From: Streptacidiphilus jiangxiensis
Lineage (GTDB): Bacteria > Actinomycetota > Actinomycetes > Streptomycetales > Streptomycetaceae
Reading direction: 5' to 3'
DNA length: 64,000 nt
NCBI RefSeq assembly: GCF_900109465.1
Contig: NZ_FOAZ01000006.1
Coordinates: forward strand, 186,001-250,000
Shown here: in pieces, positions 17,210-30,005 of the stretch
How positions within the stretch are numbered: the first letter of the stretch is position 1
Layout: every line of letters starts with the position of its first letter
Program-made: the position numbers and the translations under genes
The notes under the pieces: generated by a model
What the model was told of the DNA's origin: nothing
Seen by the model: only the letters and a program-made list of their open reading frames with translations
Databases searched by the model: none

Positions 17210-19686
17210 CTAGGCGCCGGGCGACGCCGCCTCGGCGGGGCGGTGGATGCCGATGAGGCAGGTGTCGTCGTCGGTGTCGGAGCGGCTGTGGGCGAGCAGA
17301 TGGTCGAGCTGGTCCGCGAGGGAGCCCGTCGCGGGGAAGGACGCGCTGCGGAGCGCGGCGTGGAGGTCGTCGAGGCCGCTGCTGTCCTTGCGTTCGATCA
17401 GGCCGTCGGTGAAGAGCAGCAGGGTGGCGTCCGGCGGCAGGGTCAGCTCCTGCTCCGCGTAGGCGGCGTCCGGGATGGCGCCGAGCAGGATGCCGTGGCC
17501 GAAGTCGACCGAGCGCGAGACACCTTCGTGCAGCAGCACCGGCGGCGGATGCCCGGCCCGCGCCCAGCGGAAGAGACGTTGCTCGGGCTGGTAGAGCCCG
17601 CACACCGCCGTGGCCGTGACGCTCTCGGTGAGGTGGAAGGCCACGTCGTTGAGCCAGGCCAGCAGCTGTCCGGGGCCGGCGCCGGTGGTGGCGAGGCCGC
17701 GCAGCGCGTTGCGCAGCGCCACCATGCCCGTCGCGGCCTCGATGCCGTGGCCGGCCACGTCGCCGACGGAGATCAGCACGTCACCGTTGGGCAGCGGCAC
17801 GGCGTCGTACCAGTCGCCGCCCACCGCGTGGTCCTGGTGGGCCGGGCGGTAGCGGACGCCGATGGTGAGCCCGGCCATGGAGACCGTGCCGGGGGTGGGC
17901 GGCATGATGGCGTGCTGCAACCGGCGGGCGAGGCGGGCGCGTTCGTCGGCCTCGGCCTGGGTGTGGGCGAGTTGGTCGCGGGTGGCGCTCAGGGCGACCT
18001 CGGTCCAGTGGTGCGCGGAGACGTCCTGGCAGGCGCCGCGGATCGCGACGAGGCTGCCCGCCTCGTCGACCACGGGCTCCGCCACGACGCGGACGTGCCT
18101 CACCACGTGGTCGCTGTCCCGGTGGAACCGGACGGACACCTCGCGCGGCTCCTGGTGGAGGGTCACCCCGGCCAGGAAGGCGTCGAACGCCTCGCGGTCG
18201 TCGCGGTGCACCCACGCCCGCAGGTGCGACAGCGTCAGCGGGTCGCTGTGCGGCGCCAGGCCGAACAGCTCGAACAGCTCGGGGTTCCAGGTGGACCGCG
18301 AGCTGACCAGATCGTCCTCGAACCCGCCGATGCGGCCCAGCCGTTGGGCATGCTGCAGCATCGGCCCGAGCCGGGCGTCGTCCTCGTCGACCCGCCAGGT
18401 CAGCAGCACCGCGTCGTGGACGCGGCTCGCGCCGACACGGGCCCAGACGGTGACCGGGGTGTCCCCGACCTCGGCGACCAGCGCCAGCCGGTCGCACCGG
18501 AACGCCTCACCGCTCGCGTGGACGTGCGCGATCCGCTCGGCCGGGCCACCGGGCTGCCAGAAGCCCGGGTAGACGTCCCGCAGCGCCCGGCCCCGGACCA
18601 GCTCGGCGGAACGCCCGGCGGGGTCGACGAAGCACTCGTTGACGTGGGCGACGCGGAAGTCGAGAGGGTTGCCGTCCGCGTCGGGCAGCGGGGTGAGCAC
18701 GAGGGCCGGGTCGTGGAGACTGTCCGCGAGCTGCCGCAGCACCTCCTCCGCGGCCACGGGGACGCCGGGGGCCGGAGTCGGGGGCGCCGCGGAGAGGGAC
18801 ATGGCGCCCGGAGCGCCGAAGACGCCCGCGGTCGCGAACTCCCCGGTGGCGGACGTCGCCGCGCCGCCGGGCGGGGCCGGCTCGTCCAGGGTGTGCGCCG
18901 CCAGCTCGGCCAGCGCCACCAGTTCGCGCTCGAGCCGGTCGTCCCGGGCGGGCGCGCCGCTGGTCCAGCTGATCTCCAGGGCGCCGACCACCCGGCCGCG
19001 CCGCAACGCCGGAACGGCGACGGTCACGGCAGCCACCGGGGCGGCAGCCGCTGCGGTGCCCGGCGTCGCGGGCGAGGGCTCGGCCCAGACCGGCTCCCCC
19101 GCCCGCACCGCCTGCGCCGCCACGCCGGGGAAACCGGGCAGGGCCCGCTCCGTCCCCGGCGCGAGCCGCAGCCCGGCGCGTCCGGCGAGCCGCAGACCGC
19201 CGTCCTCGCGGGCGGCCCACAGCTGGACGCTGTCGGCCCCGAAGGGCTGCAACGCGTGCTCCAGGATCGCCGTGACCGCACGCTGCCCGTCCTCGGCGTG
19301 CCACCGCGGCAACGCGGCCGCCTGCGTCCCGGACGACCCGTTCGGGACGCCCGGCGCGCGTCCCGCCGGGGTCGAGGGAGCGGGAACCGGTCCGTCCGCG
19401 TCGGCGCGCGGCGACGGCGCCGACGGGTCGGAGAGGATCTCGTCGGCGCAGCGGAGCACCGCCCGGCCCTGGGCGCGGGCGCGGGCGTGCAGCTCGCGCA
19501 GCGCCTCCTGCGGGCCGCAGCCGAGACGCTCCATCAGCACGCCCGTGGCACGGTCGACCAGGGCCCGCGCGTCGACGGACCCGCCCGCCGCGTCGAGGAC
19601 GGCGTCGACCCGCTCGACGGTCCCGGCCAGTCGGCCGACCCCGGGCGCGCCCACCTGGGCGGCAGCCGCGTCGTCCTGGCGTTCCG

Positions 19687-19690
<4 letters not shown>
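17210..19690 (-). CDS. ANTAR-GAF-PAS-SpoIIE family protein phosphatase
   Basis: This 826-aa regulator starts at a GTG overlapping the stop of the histidine kinase gene (GTGA). In order it has an ANTAR-like RNA-binding helical domain (~25-86: VDRATGVLMERLGCGPQEAL), a GAF domain, one or two PAS domains (including a FELFGL-type segment) and a C-terminal PP2C/SpoIIE phosphatase (VGGDWYDAVPLPNGDVLISVGDVAGHG, then LLLFTDGLIERKD). SpoIIE domains dephosphorylate STAS proteins, so this enzyme could activate a partner-switching sigma pathway such as the one at 12.9-15.6 kb; that link is inferred. Coupling to the HAMP kinase suggests that both form one signalling unit. Confidence 0.9.
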
Positions 19691-23382
<3,692 letters not shown>

Positions 23383-23666
23383 CGCCGCCACCGCCTCCCG
23401 GCCCCCGCTCGCCCGGCGGATTTCGCCGGACGGACCGCGACGGCCACTCGCGAACATCTGGGCCAGCTTAGGGGGCCACAGCACCTCCGGGACATGCCCG
23501 GCACGCCCACCCCTGGATCGCCGAGGGCCGTGCATCCCCCTCGTTCGGGGGCTGTTCGAACCCGGACCATTGCACGAGCCATCCGAATGCGTGAGAGAAA
23601 GACCACCCGCACCCCACCCACCGTGTCGATCCGCACGCACGGGGTAGACGCCCGGTCCGGGTGGGT

Positions 23667-24506
23667 TCAGGCGGAAGCGTCGTCGAGTCGCCCCGTCATG
23701 CCCGCGAACGCGTCACGGACGGCGTCGGGGTTGTCGATCCAGGGAAAATGGCCGGCTGCCGCGATCGTGCGACGCACGATGTTCGGCTGCCTGAATCCGG
23801 GGGCTTCGTCCCACAGCCGCTGGTCGACGAGACGGTCCTCGGCGCCGCCGACGATCAGGGTCGGCACGGCCCGCGGCGTCCACAGCGCACGGTAGTCCGC
23901 GTCGAAGTGCACGTCCGCCCAGGCGACCGCGTCGTGGCAGTAGGGAAGCCCCTCCAGCAGCGCACGGCCTTGCGGCAGCCCGTCGGGGGTGAAGTTCCAC
24001 GGCGCGGCGGCCACCGTGAGCTCGCGCAGCGTCGCGTCCCCGGGGGCCGCGGCGTAGCGCTCGGCCGCCTCGGCGAGACCGGGCAGCGGGTGCGCCTGCG
24101 CCCACCGCTCGAACCCGGAACGCCAGCCCGCATGCGGCGCGCTGCTGACCAGCACGAGCCCGGAGAGCCGCCGCTCCAGCTCCGGTACGGACAGCAGGAA
24201 CATCCCGCCCGTGGAGTGCCCGACCATCACGGTGCGCTCCAGGCCCTCCACCGCCTCCGCGAGGACCCCCGGCCACCGCTCGAACGGGCGCGCGGGGACG
24301 GCCGGGCCGCGGTTCGAGCCGTCGCCGGGCAGGTCCACCAGCCACGTCGTCCCCGGGACCGCCGCCGCCTGCGCCAGCCCGGCGACCGACTCGGACCCGA
24401 GCCCCGGACCCCCGGGCACGAACAGCCAGTTCCACGGCCCGTCCCGCCGCGCCACCCGGCGCAGGCGCACGCCCGACCGCGTCCAGCGCTCCTCCGCCAC
24501 GTCCAC
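23667..24506 (-). CDS. alpha/beta hydrolase
   Basis: This 279-aa protein is placed from a GTG at 24506 with GGAGG five bases upstream. Alternative TTG starts within the upstream 12-bp repeat would add up to 26 STGL-like residues. The fold is shown by LFVPGGPGLGSES (oxyanion region), the nucleophile elbow VMVGHSTGGMF (Ser in GHSTG), an acid in VGGAEDRLVD and a late His in AAGHFPWIDNPD. Substrate is unknown; proline iminopeptidase-like and ester hydrolase activities are both possible. It is divergent from the GH16 gene. Confidence 0.85.
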   Translation of the reverse strand: MDVAEERWTRSGVRLRRVARRDGPWNWLFVPGGPGLGSESVAGLAQAAAVPGTTWLVDLPGDGSNRGPAVPARPFERWPGVLAEAVEGLERTVMVGHSTGGMFLLSVPELERRLSGLVLVSSAPHAGWRSGFERWAQAHPLPGLAEAAERYAAAPGDATLRELTVAAAPWNFTPDGLPQGRALLEGLPYCHDAVAWADVHFDADYRALWTPRAVPTLIVGGAEDRLVDQRLWDEAPGFRQPNIVRRTIAAAGHFPWIDNPDAVRDAFAGMTGRLDDASA

Positions 24507-24516
24507 TCCGTCCTCC

Positions 24517-24588
24517 GTTCCCAAGCCGGTGCTCAACCCCGTGCTCAACCCGGTGCCCAACCCGGTGCTCAAGCCCGTGCTCAACCCG
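24517..24588. repeat. 12-bp minisatellite (six units) in the leader of the hydrolase gene
   Basis: Five close copies and one degenerate copy of a GTGCTCAACCCG-like 12-mer run head to tail between the hydrolase ribosome site and the GH16 promoter. On the minus strand the repeat contains in-frame TTG codons (encoding LSTG units). Copy-number change could therefore alter the leader length or offer extra starts. Confidence 0.9.
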
Positions 24589-24605
24589 GCGACGTTACCG
24601 GCTCA

Positions 24606-24660
24606 TTGACACGCGATGTGACGAGGGCACACCATGTGCGACGCGAGAGAGCGCTCTCTC
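24606..24660 (+). promoter_or_regulatory. promoter and LacI/CebR-type operator of the GH16 gene
   Basis: TTGACA (24606-24611) and CACCAT (24630-24635) are separated by 18 bases. A perfect 16-bp palindrome GAGAGAGCGCTCTCTC (24645-24660) follows at the expected transcription start. Its core 12-mer is identical to the one at 5025-5036 and has the same offset from the -10 box. A repressor of the CebR type is expected to bind both. Confidence 0.78.
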
Positions 24661-24725
24661 AGCTCTGGCGAGCCTCTCCGTGCCCATCGTCCTGCCCCGG
24701 AACGCGTCCCCGAGGGGAGAGTCGC

Positions 24726-26468
24726 ATGTCCACCCGCATGACCCGTCTCACCCGCGCCACCCGCTCCGCCCGGCTCCGCGCGCTCAGCGCGACCGCCGTG
24801 TTCGCCCTGCTGTCCGCGCTCTCCGCCGCCGGCGTCGCCGCGGCACCGGCCGCGAGCGCCGACACCCCGCCCCCGCCGCCGTCCGGCTGGACCACGGTGT
24901 TCAGCGACGACTTCGCCGGCGCGGCCGGGTCCGCGCCCTCGTCGAACAACTGGTTCTACGACCTCGGCACCGGCTACGGCACCGGCGAGATCGAGCAGAC
25001 CACCAGCTCGACACAGAACGCCTACCTCGACGGCAACGGCCACCTCGTGCTCAAGGCCCTCGCCAACGGCAGCAGCTGGACCTCCGCCCGGATCGAGTCG
25101 ACCCGCGACGACTTCCAGGCCCCGGCGGGCGGCAAGTTGGAGATGACCGCCTCCGTCGAGCAGCCCAACCCGGCGAACGGGCTCGGCTACTGGCCCGCGT
25201 TCTGGGCGCTCGGCTCGCCCATGCGTGCGGGCGGCGGCTGGCCGCAGTCCGGCGAGATCGACATGATGGAGGACGTCAACGGCCTCAACGAGGCCTCGCA
25301 GACCCTGCACGACTCGGCCGGGAGCAGCGGCCACCCGCTCATCGCCTGCCCGGGCGCCGGCTCGGGCTGCCAGACCGGCTACCACACCTACTCGGTCATC
25401 GTGGACCGGACGAACACCAGCGCCGAGTCGCTGCAGTTCCTCATGGACGGCACGGTGGAAAGCACCGTCACCGAGGCGTCCGTCGGGACCGCGGCCTGGC
25501 AGCAGGCGATCGACCACGGCTTCTTCCTCATCTTCGACCTCGCCATGGGCGGCAACTACCCCAACGGTGTGCAGGGATCGACCACGCCGACCGCCGCCAC
25601 CAGCTCCGGCGCCTCGATGAGCGTCGGCTACGTCGCCGTCTACGAACAGGGCGGCAACTCCACGCCCACCGCGACCTCCACCGCCTCGGGCACGGTCACC
25701 GGCAACGGGGGCCTGTGCCTGGCCAACCAGAACTCGCTGAACACCGAGGGCAATCCGATGGCCCTCGCCGCCTGCGACGGCAGCAGCGGCCAGCAGTGGT
25801 CCACCTGGAGTGACAACACCGTCCGGGTGCAGGGCGGTTGTCTCGACGTGGTGAGCGCGGGCACCAGCAGCGGCACCAACACCGACTGGTACCCCTGCAA
25901 CGGCACCCCGGCCCAGGGCTGGACCCACCAGGCGAACGGCGAGCTGGTGAACCCCAACTCCGGTCTGTGCCTGACCGATCCGGGCGGCAACACCACCTCC
26001 CGGCTGGACATCGAGACCTGCACCGGGGCCGCCGACCAGCTGTGGACCGGCCCGAGCGGCGGTGGCGGCGGCACCTGCGGGACCAGCGACCTCGCACTGA
26101 ACCGCCCGGCGACCGCGTCCTCCCAGGAGAACACCTCCTTCCCGGCGCCGAACGCCGTCGACGGCAACCTGGGCACCCGCTGGTCCTCGCAGTTCTCCGA
26201 CCCGCAGTGGCTCCAGGTCGACCTCGGCGCCACGCACACCATCTGCGGCGTCACGCTCGCCTGGGAGACCGCTTACGGCAAGGCGTTCCAGATCCAGACC
26301 TCGAACGACGGCACCAACTGGACGACGATCTACTCGACCACCACCGGAACGGGCGGCACGCAGACGCTGAACGTCTCCGGCAGCGGCCGCTACGTGCGGA
26401 TGTACGGCACCGCGCGCGGCACCCAGTGGGGCTACTCGCTGTGGGAGTTCGACGTGCTGGGCAGCTGA
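24726..26468 (+). CDS. secreted GH16 endo-beta-1,3-glucanase with ricin-type (CBM13) and discoidin (CBM32-like) modules
   Basis: This 580-aa exported enzyme starts at the ATG at 24726 behind GGGGAGAG. A long signal peptide ends near APAASA. The GH16 catalytic domain (about 50-305) has the active-site motif GEIDMMED (ExDxxE type), with YWPAFWALG upstream. It is followed by a ricin-B lectin repeat domain (about 320-440; QQW and QLW motifs) and a C-terminal F5/8/discoidin domain (about 455-580; LALNRPATASSQ, DGNLGTRWSS). It should hydrolyse laminarin or fungal beta-1,3-glucan outside the cell. The operator shared with the GH55 gene indicates joint induction. Its 3' end overlaps the convergent MscS gene by 37 bases. 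Confidence 0.93.
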   Translation: MSTRMTRLTRATRSARLRALSATAVFALLSALSAAGVAAAPAASADTPPPPPSGWTTVFSDDFAGAAGSAPSSNNWFYDLGTGYGTGEIEQTTSSTQNAYLDGNGHLVLKALANGSSWTSARIESTRDDFQAPAGGKLEMTASVEQPNPANGLGYWPAFWALGSPMRAGGGWPQSGEIDMMEDVNGLNEASQTLHDSAGSSGHPLIACPGAGSGCQTGYHTYSVIVDRTNTSAESLQFLMDGTVESTVTEASVGTAAWQQAIDHGFFLIFDLAMGGNYPNGVQGSTTPTAATSSGASMSVGYVAVYEQGGNSTPTATSTASGTVTGNGGLCLANQNSLNTEGNPMALAACDGSSGQQWSTWSDNTVRVQGGCLDVVSAGTSSGTNTDWYPCNGTPAQGWTHQANGELVNPNSGLCLTDPGGNTTSRLDIETCTGAADQLWTGPSGGGGGTCGTSDLALNRPATASSQENTSFPAPNAVDGNLGTRWSSQFSDPQWLQVDLGATHTICGVTLAWETAYGKAFQIQTSNDGTNWTTIYSTTTGTGGTQTLNVSGSGRYVRMYGTARGTQWGYSLWEFDVLGS

Positions 26469-27547
26469 TCCCAGCCCGCGTCACCGGCAGCCGGGCCGCT
26501 CCCGTCCACCGTCCCCACGGGGACGCGCGGGAGCGCGCCCGGCTGCTTGTCGCGCAGGTGGGCCGCGAGCTGTTCGCGGACCAGACAGCGCAGGTCAAAG
26601 GCGTCGGAGGCGTTGTCGGCGGTCATCAGGGCACGCACCACCAGCGTGGTCGGGGTGCTGTCGACGACCTGGAGTGCCTGGCCCTGACCGTTCCACAGGT
26701 CCGTCGCACGAAGGATCTCGGCGAGGCGACGGCGCAGGTCGGCGACCTCGGCGCGGTAGTCGACGTGCAGCAGCGCGGTCCCGGTGATCGCCGGGTCGCG
26801 ACGGGACCAGTTCTCGAACGGCTTTCCCGCGAAGGTGGAGGCGGGCATGACGATCCGGCGCTGGTCCCAGGTGGCGACGACGACATAGGTGAGGGTGATC
26901 TCCTCGACCGTGCCCCACTCCCCCGCGACGACGACCTCGTCGCCGATCCGCATCATGTCGCCGAAGGCGAGCTGCATGCCGGCGAAGAGGTTCGCCAGGG
27001 TGCTCTGCGCCGCGATGCCGGCGATCAGTCCGAGCAGGCCGGCCGAGGCGAAGACGCTGGTGCCGACGGTCCGCACGGTGCGGAAGGTCATCAGGATCGC
27101 GGCGACGGCGAGGACCGCGCACAGCGCCCCGGTGATCCGCCGCATCAGGTCCGCCTGGGTGCGCACCCGCCGCAGCCGCGCGGCGTCGCGCGGCTGGACG
27201 GTGTAGCGGGCGAGCCCCAGGTCGAAGCCCAGGCTCGCGATCCGGTACAGCAACCAGGCCGTGGCGGCGATCAGCAGCACGACGAGCGTGTGCCGGGCGA
27301 CGCCGTCCGCGTCGCCCGCCCAGCGGAACCGGCTGCCGGCGGCCAGCAGGGCGATCGGCACGAGCGTCGCGAGCAGCGGCCTCCGGCACCGGCCGAGCAC
27401 CCGTAGCGGCGTGCCGCCGCCCATCCTGCGCAGGCGGCCGGTCCTCTGTGCGGCGACCTCCGCCAGCTTGACCGCCGACCACGCGCCCGCCACGGATGCG
27501 GCGACGGCGACCACAGGCTCCGCGACGGATGCGACCGCTGGACTCAT
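26432..27547 (-). CDS. MscS-type mechanosensitive ion channel family protein
   Basis: This 371-aa membrane protein starts at an ATG with GGGGAGG upstream. There are four or so N-terminal hydrophobic segments. The MscS pore and beta-domain signature follows: SAGLLGLIAGIAAQSTLANLFAGMQLAFGDMMRIGD, then WGTVEEITLTYVVVATWD and RRIVMPASTFAGKPFENW. Family members release solutes on hypo-osmotic shock. Adjacent genes do not suggest a special role. The 3' end overlaps the GH16 gene on the opposite strand. Confidence 0.9.
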   Translation of the reverse strand: MSPAVASVAEPVVAVAASVAGAWSAVKLAEVAAQRTGRLRRMGGGTPLRVLGRCRRPLLATLVPIALLAAGSRFRWAGDADGVARHTLVVLLIAATAWLLYRIASLGFDLGLARYTVQPRDAARLRRVRTQADLMRRITGALCAVLAVAAILMTFRTVRTVGTSVFASAGLLGLIAGIAAQSTLANLFAGMQLAFGDMMRIGDEVVVAGEWGTVEEITLTYVVVATWDQRRIVMPASTFAGKPFENWSRRDPAITGTALLHVDYRAEVADLRRRLAEILRATDLWNGQGQALQVVDSTPTTLVVRALMTADNASDAFDLRCLVREQLAAHLRDKQPGALPRVPVGTVDGSGPAAGDAGWDQLPSTSNSHSE

Positions 27548-27826
27548 CTGGCCTCCCCACTCTCCGGCTGCGCGTCTCGCGCCCTCTCCCGGCCGCGCCT
27601 AACCGGACCGGTGACGGCCCAAACGGTGCGTCGGGGCGGCCCTTGCCACGCCTGGTGCTGGATCCCGACTACGTCGTGCGCCGGGTGCAGCCGGTCGCGC
27701 CGGAGCCTGCGGCAGGCACCACGGCACTCGCCCCGGCTCGTGCTCTCCCCCGGTGACCGAGGCGGGCTGTCATTCGCGGAGCAGACCTTCGCCTGAGGCC
27801 CGTGGGCGCGCGTCCCTCCGTGCGGT

Positions 27827-28255
27827 TCAGTCCGCAGTCCTGCCCCAATAGCCCATTTCCGCAGGACGGCCGTCGCGATACAGCACGATGCACCTGCCGC
27901 ACGCCCGCGGCGGGAAGGGCAGGTCGTTCCCGAGCAGCGCGTCGTTCCACGCGGCGAAGCCGGGTCGGCCGTCTGGGAAGCAGGCGCGGAGCTGCTGGTC
28001 CGTGAGGAGCCTCATCATCCCGACCTCGTCCGGCCTGGCGGGGTCAGCGGAGAAGTCGAAGAAGTCGAGCACGGAGCCTGTGCCCTCGGTGAAGACGTAC
28101 TCCTGCCACTCCTCGTCCTGCCACAGTTCCGCGAGGGACTTGCCCTCCCACGCTCCGAGGTCCTGATCTCGCAACGCCCGCTCCTGCGCCTGCCGGAACG
28201 CCACGGCAGGATCTTCCTGATACGGTCCGGTCGCCCACCATGTGTCCCCGCCCAT
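27827..28255 (-). CDS. hypothetical protein (acidic, Trp-rich)
   Basis: This is a protein of about 142 aa that I do not recognise. The start is placed at the ATG at 28255 (MGGDTWWATGPYQED), because composition becomes atypical upstream although the frame stays open to 28438. It is acidic and soluble, with a helix-rich N-terminal half (AVAFRQAQERALRD, SLAELWQDEEWQEYVF) and a C-terminal segment PRACGRCIVLYRDGRPAEMGYWG. No signal peptide or catalytic motif is visible. It neighbours another unknown small gene on the same strand. Confidence 0.6.
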   Translation of the reverse strand: MGGDTWWATGPYQEDPAVAFRQAQERALRDQDLGAWEGKSLAELWQDEEWQEYVFTEGTGSVLDFFDFSADPARPDEVGMMRLLTDQQLRACFPDGRPGFAAWNDALLGNDLPFPPRACGRCIVLYRDGRPAEMGYWGRTAD

Positions 28256-28557
28256 CTGTGCCCGCCCGCCTTCCGGTCCCGTTGCCAACGCCGCGCCGCA
28301 CCCTATCGGCGCCCGGTCCGCGACGATCCACAGCACGGTCACAGTCGCCGCCATCAGGCTTTGGCTGCGGGGCTGAACCCCGGCGGCGGAGAAGTCGGGC
28401 TTCCGGGCGACGCCCTCCGACTTGGATTCACCGGACACGGCCTGGATCGCGCAGCCAGTCCTACCGGTTCCCGTCCGAGGCAGGGGGTTCCGGCAGTTGG
28501 GGGAACTCCTGGGCGACCATCGCCGACGCCAGGGTGAGCCTTCTTCGGACAGGAGGT
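28256..28557. other. 302-bp gap between two unknown genes
   Basis: No ribosome site or domain supports a further gene here. The minus-strand frame upstream of 28255 stays open to 28438, so the downstream protein could be longer than annotated. Its composition there (MAATVTVLWIVAD followed by Gly/Ala-rich sequence) is not convincing. Confidence 0.4.
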
Positions 28558-29073
28558 CTAGATGCTGCTACGACCGGACGGCGTGCCGTAGTACCAATGC
28601 TGCCCTTCCGGCGCGGGTGGCAAGGCGCCGGCGAGCAACAGTCTTATCGCCTCGCCGAGTTCGGCGACGGGACCCGCAGCGACGTGACCGGCGCCCCGCA
28701 GGTGGATGCTCTCTCCGTCCAGGACGTCCCAGCTCGCCACCTCGGCGGCGCTGACGCCACCGCGTGCGGTCAGGCGCGAGCAGGCCTCCTGCACCCAGGT
28801 GAGCAGCGCGGCCCGCTGGTCGGCGTCCAGCGGGTCCAGGAGTACGGAGAGGGAGCTCCCGACCACGGCGTTCACGCGCATCTCCTGGATCAGGTCACTG
28901 CGCCAGGACGGCTGCGGGTCTTCCAACGACCTTTCAGCGACGTGGATCGCCTCTGCGAACAGGACACCCAGCGCAACGTCGTAGGCCCAGAACATCGTGT
29001 CACCGAAGCGGATCGGCGTCGTACGACTCACTTGGCTCGCCCCTTCTCCCACCGCGTAGTGCCAGCCTGGCAT
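28558..29073 (-). CDS. hypothetical protein
   Basis: This is a protein of 171 aa from the ATG at 29073, or 157 aa if the GTG at 29031 (SRTTPIRFGDTMFWAYD) is used. I do not recognise the family. It reads as an alpha-helical soluble protein (LGVLFAEAIHVAERSLED, ADQRAALLTWVQEACSRL) without a signal sequence. It lies upstream of, and on the same strand as, the unknown gene at 27827-28255, separated by ~300 bp. Both have the composition of small accessory proteins, but no partner toxin or enzyme is present. Confidence 0.6.
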   Translation of the reverse strand: MPGWHYAVGEGASQVSRTTPIRFGDTMFWAYDVALGVLFAEAIHVAERSLEDPQPSWRSDLIQEMRVNAVVGSSLSVLLDPLDADQRAALLTWVQEACSRLTARGGVSAAEVASWDVLDGESIHLRGAGHVAAGPVAELGEAIRLLLAGALPPAPEGQHWYYGTPSGRSSI

Positions 29074-29139
29074 TTCCAGGTCGCACCGTCACAGAGTTCG
29101 CGCAGGTCGCGTGGAGCACTGACACGCCCCGCCAGTGCT

Positions 29140-29919
29140 TCAGTGCGCCGCGCCGCTGAGGAGGGCGTGGGCGTGGGCGTGGGCGGCCGGGGCGTCGCCG
29201 GAGGCGATGAGGCGGGCGAGTTCGATGTGGGCGCCGGCGTCGAGGAGTTCGCCCGCGCGGTGGTCCAGTGGGGGTGTCTCCACGGAGATGAGCGCGCCGG
29301 CCAGCAGGGTGTTGAAGGCGAGCAGGTAGGCGAGGTTTCCGCTGCCCTCGATGATGAGGCGCCACCAGGCGACGTCGGCCTCGCCGAGGCTGTTCAGGTC
29401 GGGGCCCGCTTCGGCGTAGTGGGCCGCGGCCTCGGTGATGGCGGCGACGACGTCGGGGGTGGCCCGCAGTGCGCACAGGCGGGCCGCGTCGGCGCCGATG
29501 CAGGCGCGCAGTTCGACGGTGTCGCGCTCCAGGACGGCCGGGGAGACGGCGGCGCCGTGGATCTCGGGCAGGTCGACCAGGAGGTCGAGCCCCGCGGTGT
29601 GGCGCCAGTCGAGGACGCGGGTGCGGCCACCGTGGGCGACCTCGACCAGGCGGGCCTGCTGGAGCCGCTTGACGGCCTCGCGCACGGCGTGGCGGTTGAC
29701 GCCGTACTCCTCGGAGAGCTCGCGCTCGGACGGGAAAGGGTCGCCGGGAGGCAGGACCCCGCCGAGGATGTCGCTGCGGAGCCGGGTGAAGAGCTGGTCG
29801 GAGACGGGCTCGCGGCGCAGCCGGGTCCGGGGTCCGGCGGCGGGGGCGGTGTCGGCGCGGGCGTTGTCGGCGCGGGCGTTGTCGGCGCGGGCGGCGGAGT
29901 CGTTCACGTCGGCCAGCAT
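29140..29919 (-). CDS. FadR-type GntR transcriptional regulator
   Basis: This regulator is about 259 aa, starting at the ATG at 29919; a TTG at 29943 is in frame but lies inside the operator. After a short repeat-encoded linker (NARAD units), residues ~35-100 form the GntR winged helix (SDQLFTRLRSDILGGVLPPGDPFPSERELSEEYGVNR in two parts). The C-terminal FCD helical domain (ELRACIGADAARLCAL...) binds an effector in family members, often an organic or fatty acid. It is divergent from the sterol desaturase gene, with a TGGTTGGACCA operator between them, so it probably controls itself and that gene. Confidence 0.88.
   Translation of the reverse strand: MLADVNDSAARADNARADNARADTAPAAGPRTRLRREPVSDQLFTRLRSDILGGVLPPGDPFPSERELSEEYGVNRHAVREAVKRLQQARLVEVAHGGRTRVLDWRHTAGLDLLVDLPEIHGAAVSPAVLERDTVELRACIGADAARLCALRATPDVVAAITEAAAHYAEAGPDLNSLGEADVAWWRLIIEGSGNLAYLLAFNTLLAGALISVETPPLDHRAGELLDAGAHIELARLIASGDAPAAHAHAHALLSGAAH
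29851..29895. repeat. 15-bp in-frame tandem repeat in the GntR gene
   Basis: Three copies of GTCGGCGCGGGCGTT (the last diverging at the end) encode repeated Asn-Ala-Arg-Ala-Asp units in the N-terminal linker of the regulator. Confidence 0.85.
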
Positions 29920-29936
29920 GGCTCGCACGGCGCGAG

Positions 29937-29964
29937 TGGTCAACTGGTCAACTGGTTGGACCAG
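29937..29964. promoter_or_regulatory. GntR/FadR-type operator
   Basis: Two direct TGGTCAAC repeats (29937-29952) run into the palindrome CTGGT-TGG-ACCAG (29952-29964). TGGTTGGACCA fits the FadR-subfamily consensus TNGTNNNACNA exactly. The site lies between the divergent GntR and sterol desaturase starts, just upstream of the latter's -35 box. Confidence 0.72.
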
Positions 29965-29967
29965 CTA

Positions 29968-29997
29968 TTGCCAAGCCCGGTCCGGGCTGCGTAGCCT
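29968..29997 (+). promoter_or_regulatory. putative promoter giving a leaderless transcript
   Basis: TTGCCA (29968-29973) and TAGCCT (29992-29997) are spaced by 18 bases. The downstream ATG at 30006 is only 8 bases after the -10 and has no ribosome site, so a leaderless mRNA is likely. Confidence 0.5.
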
Positions 29998-30005
29998 CCC
30001 GGCCC

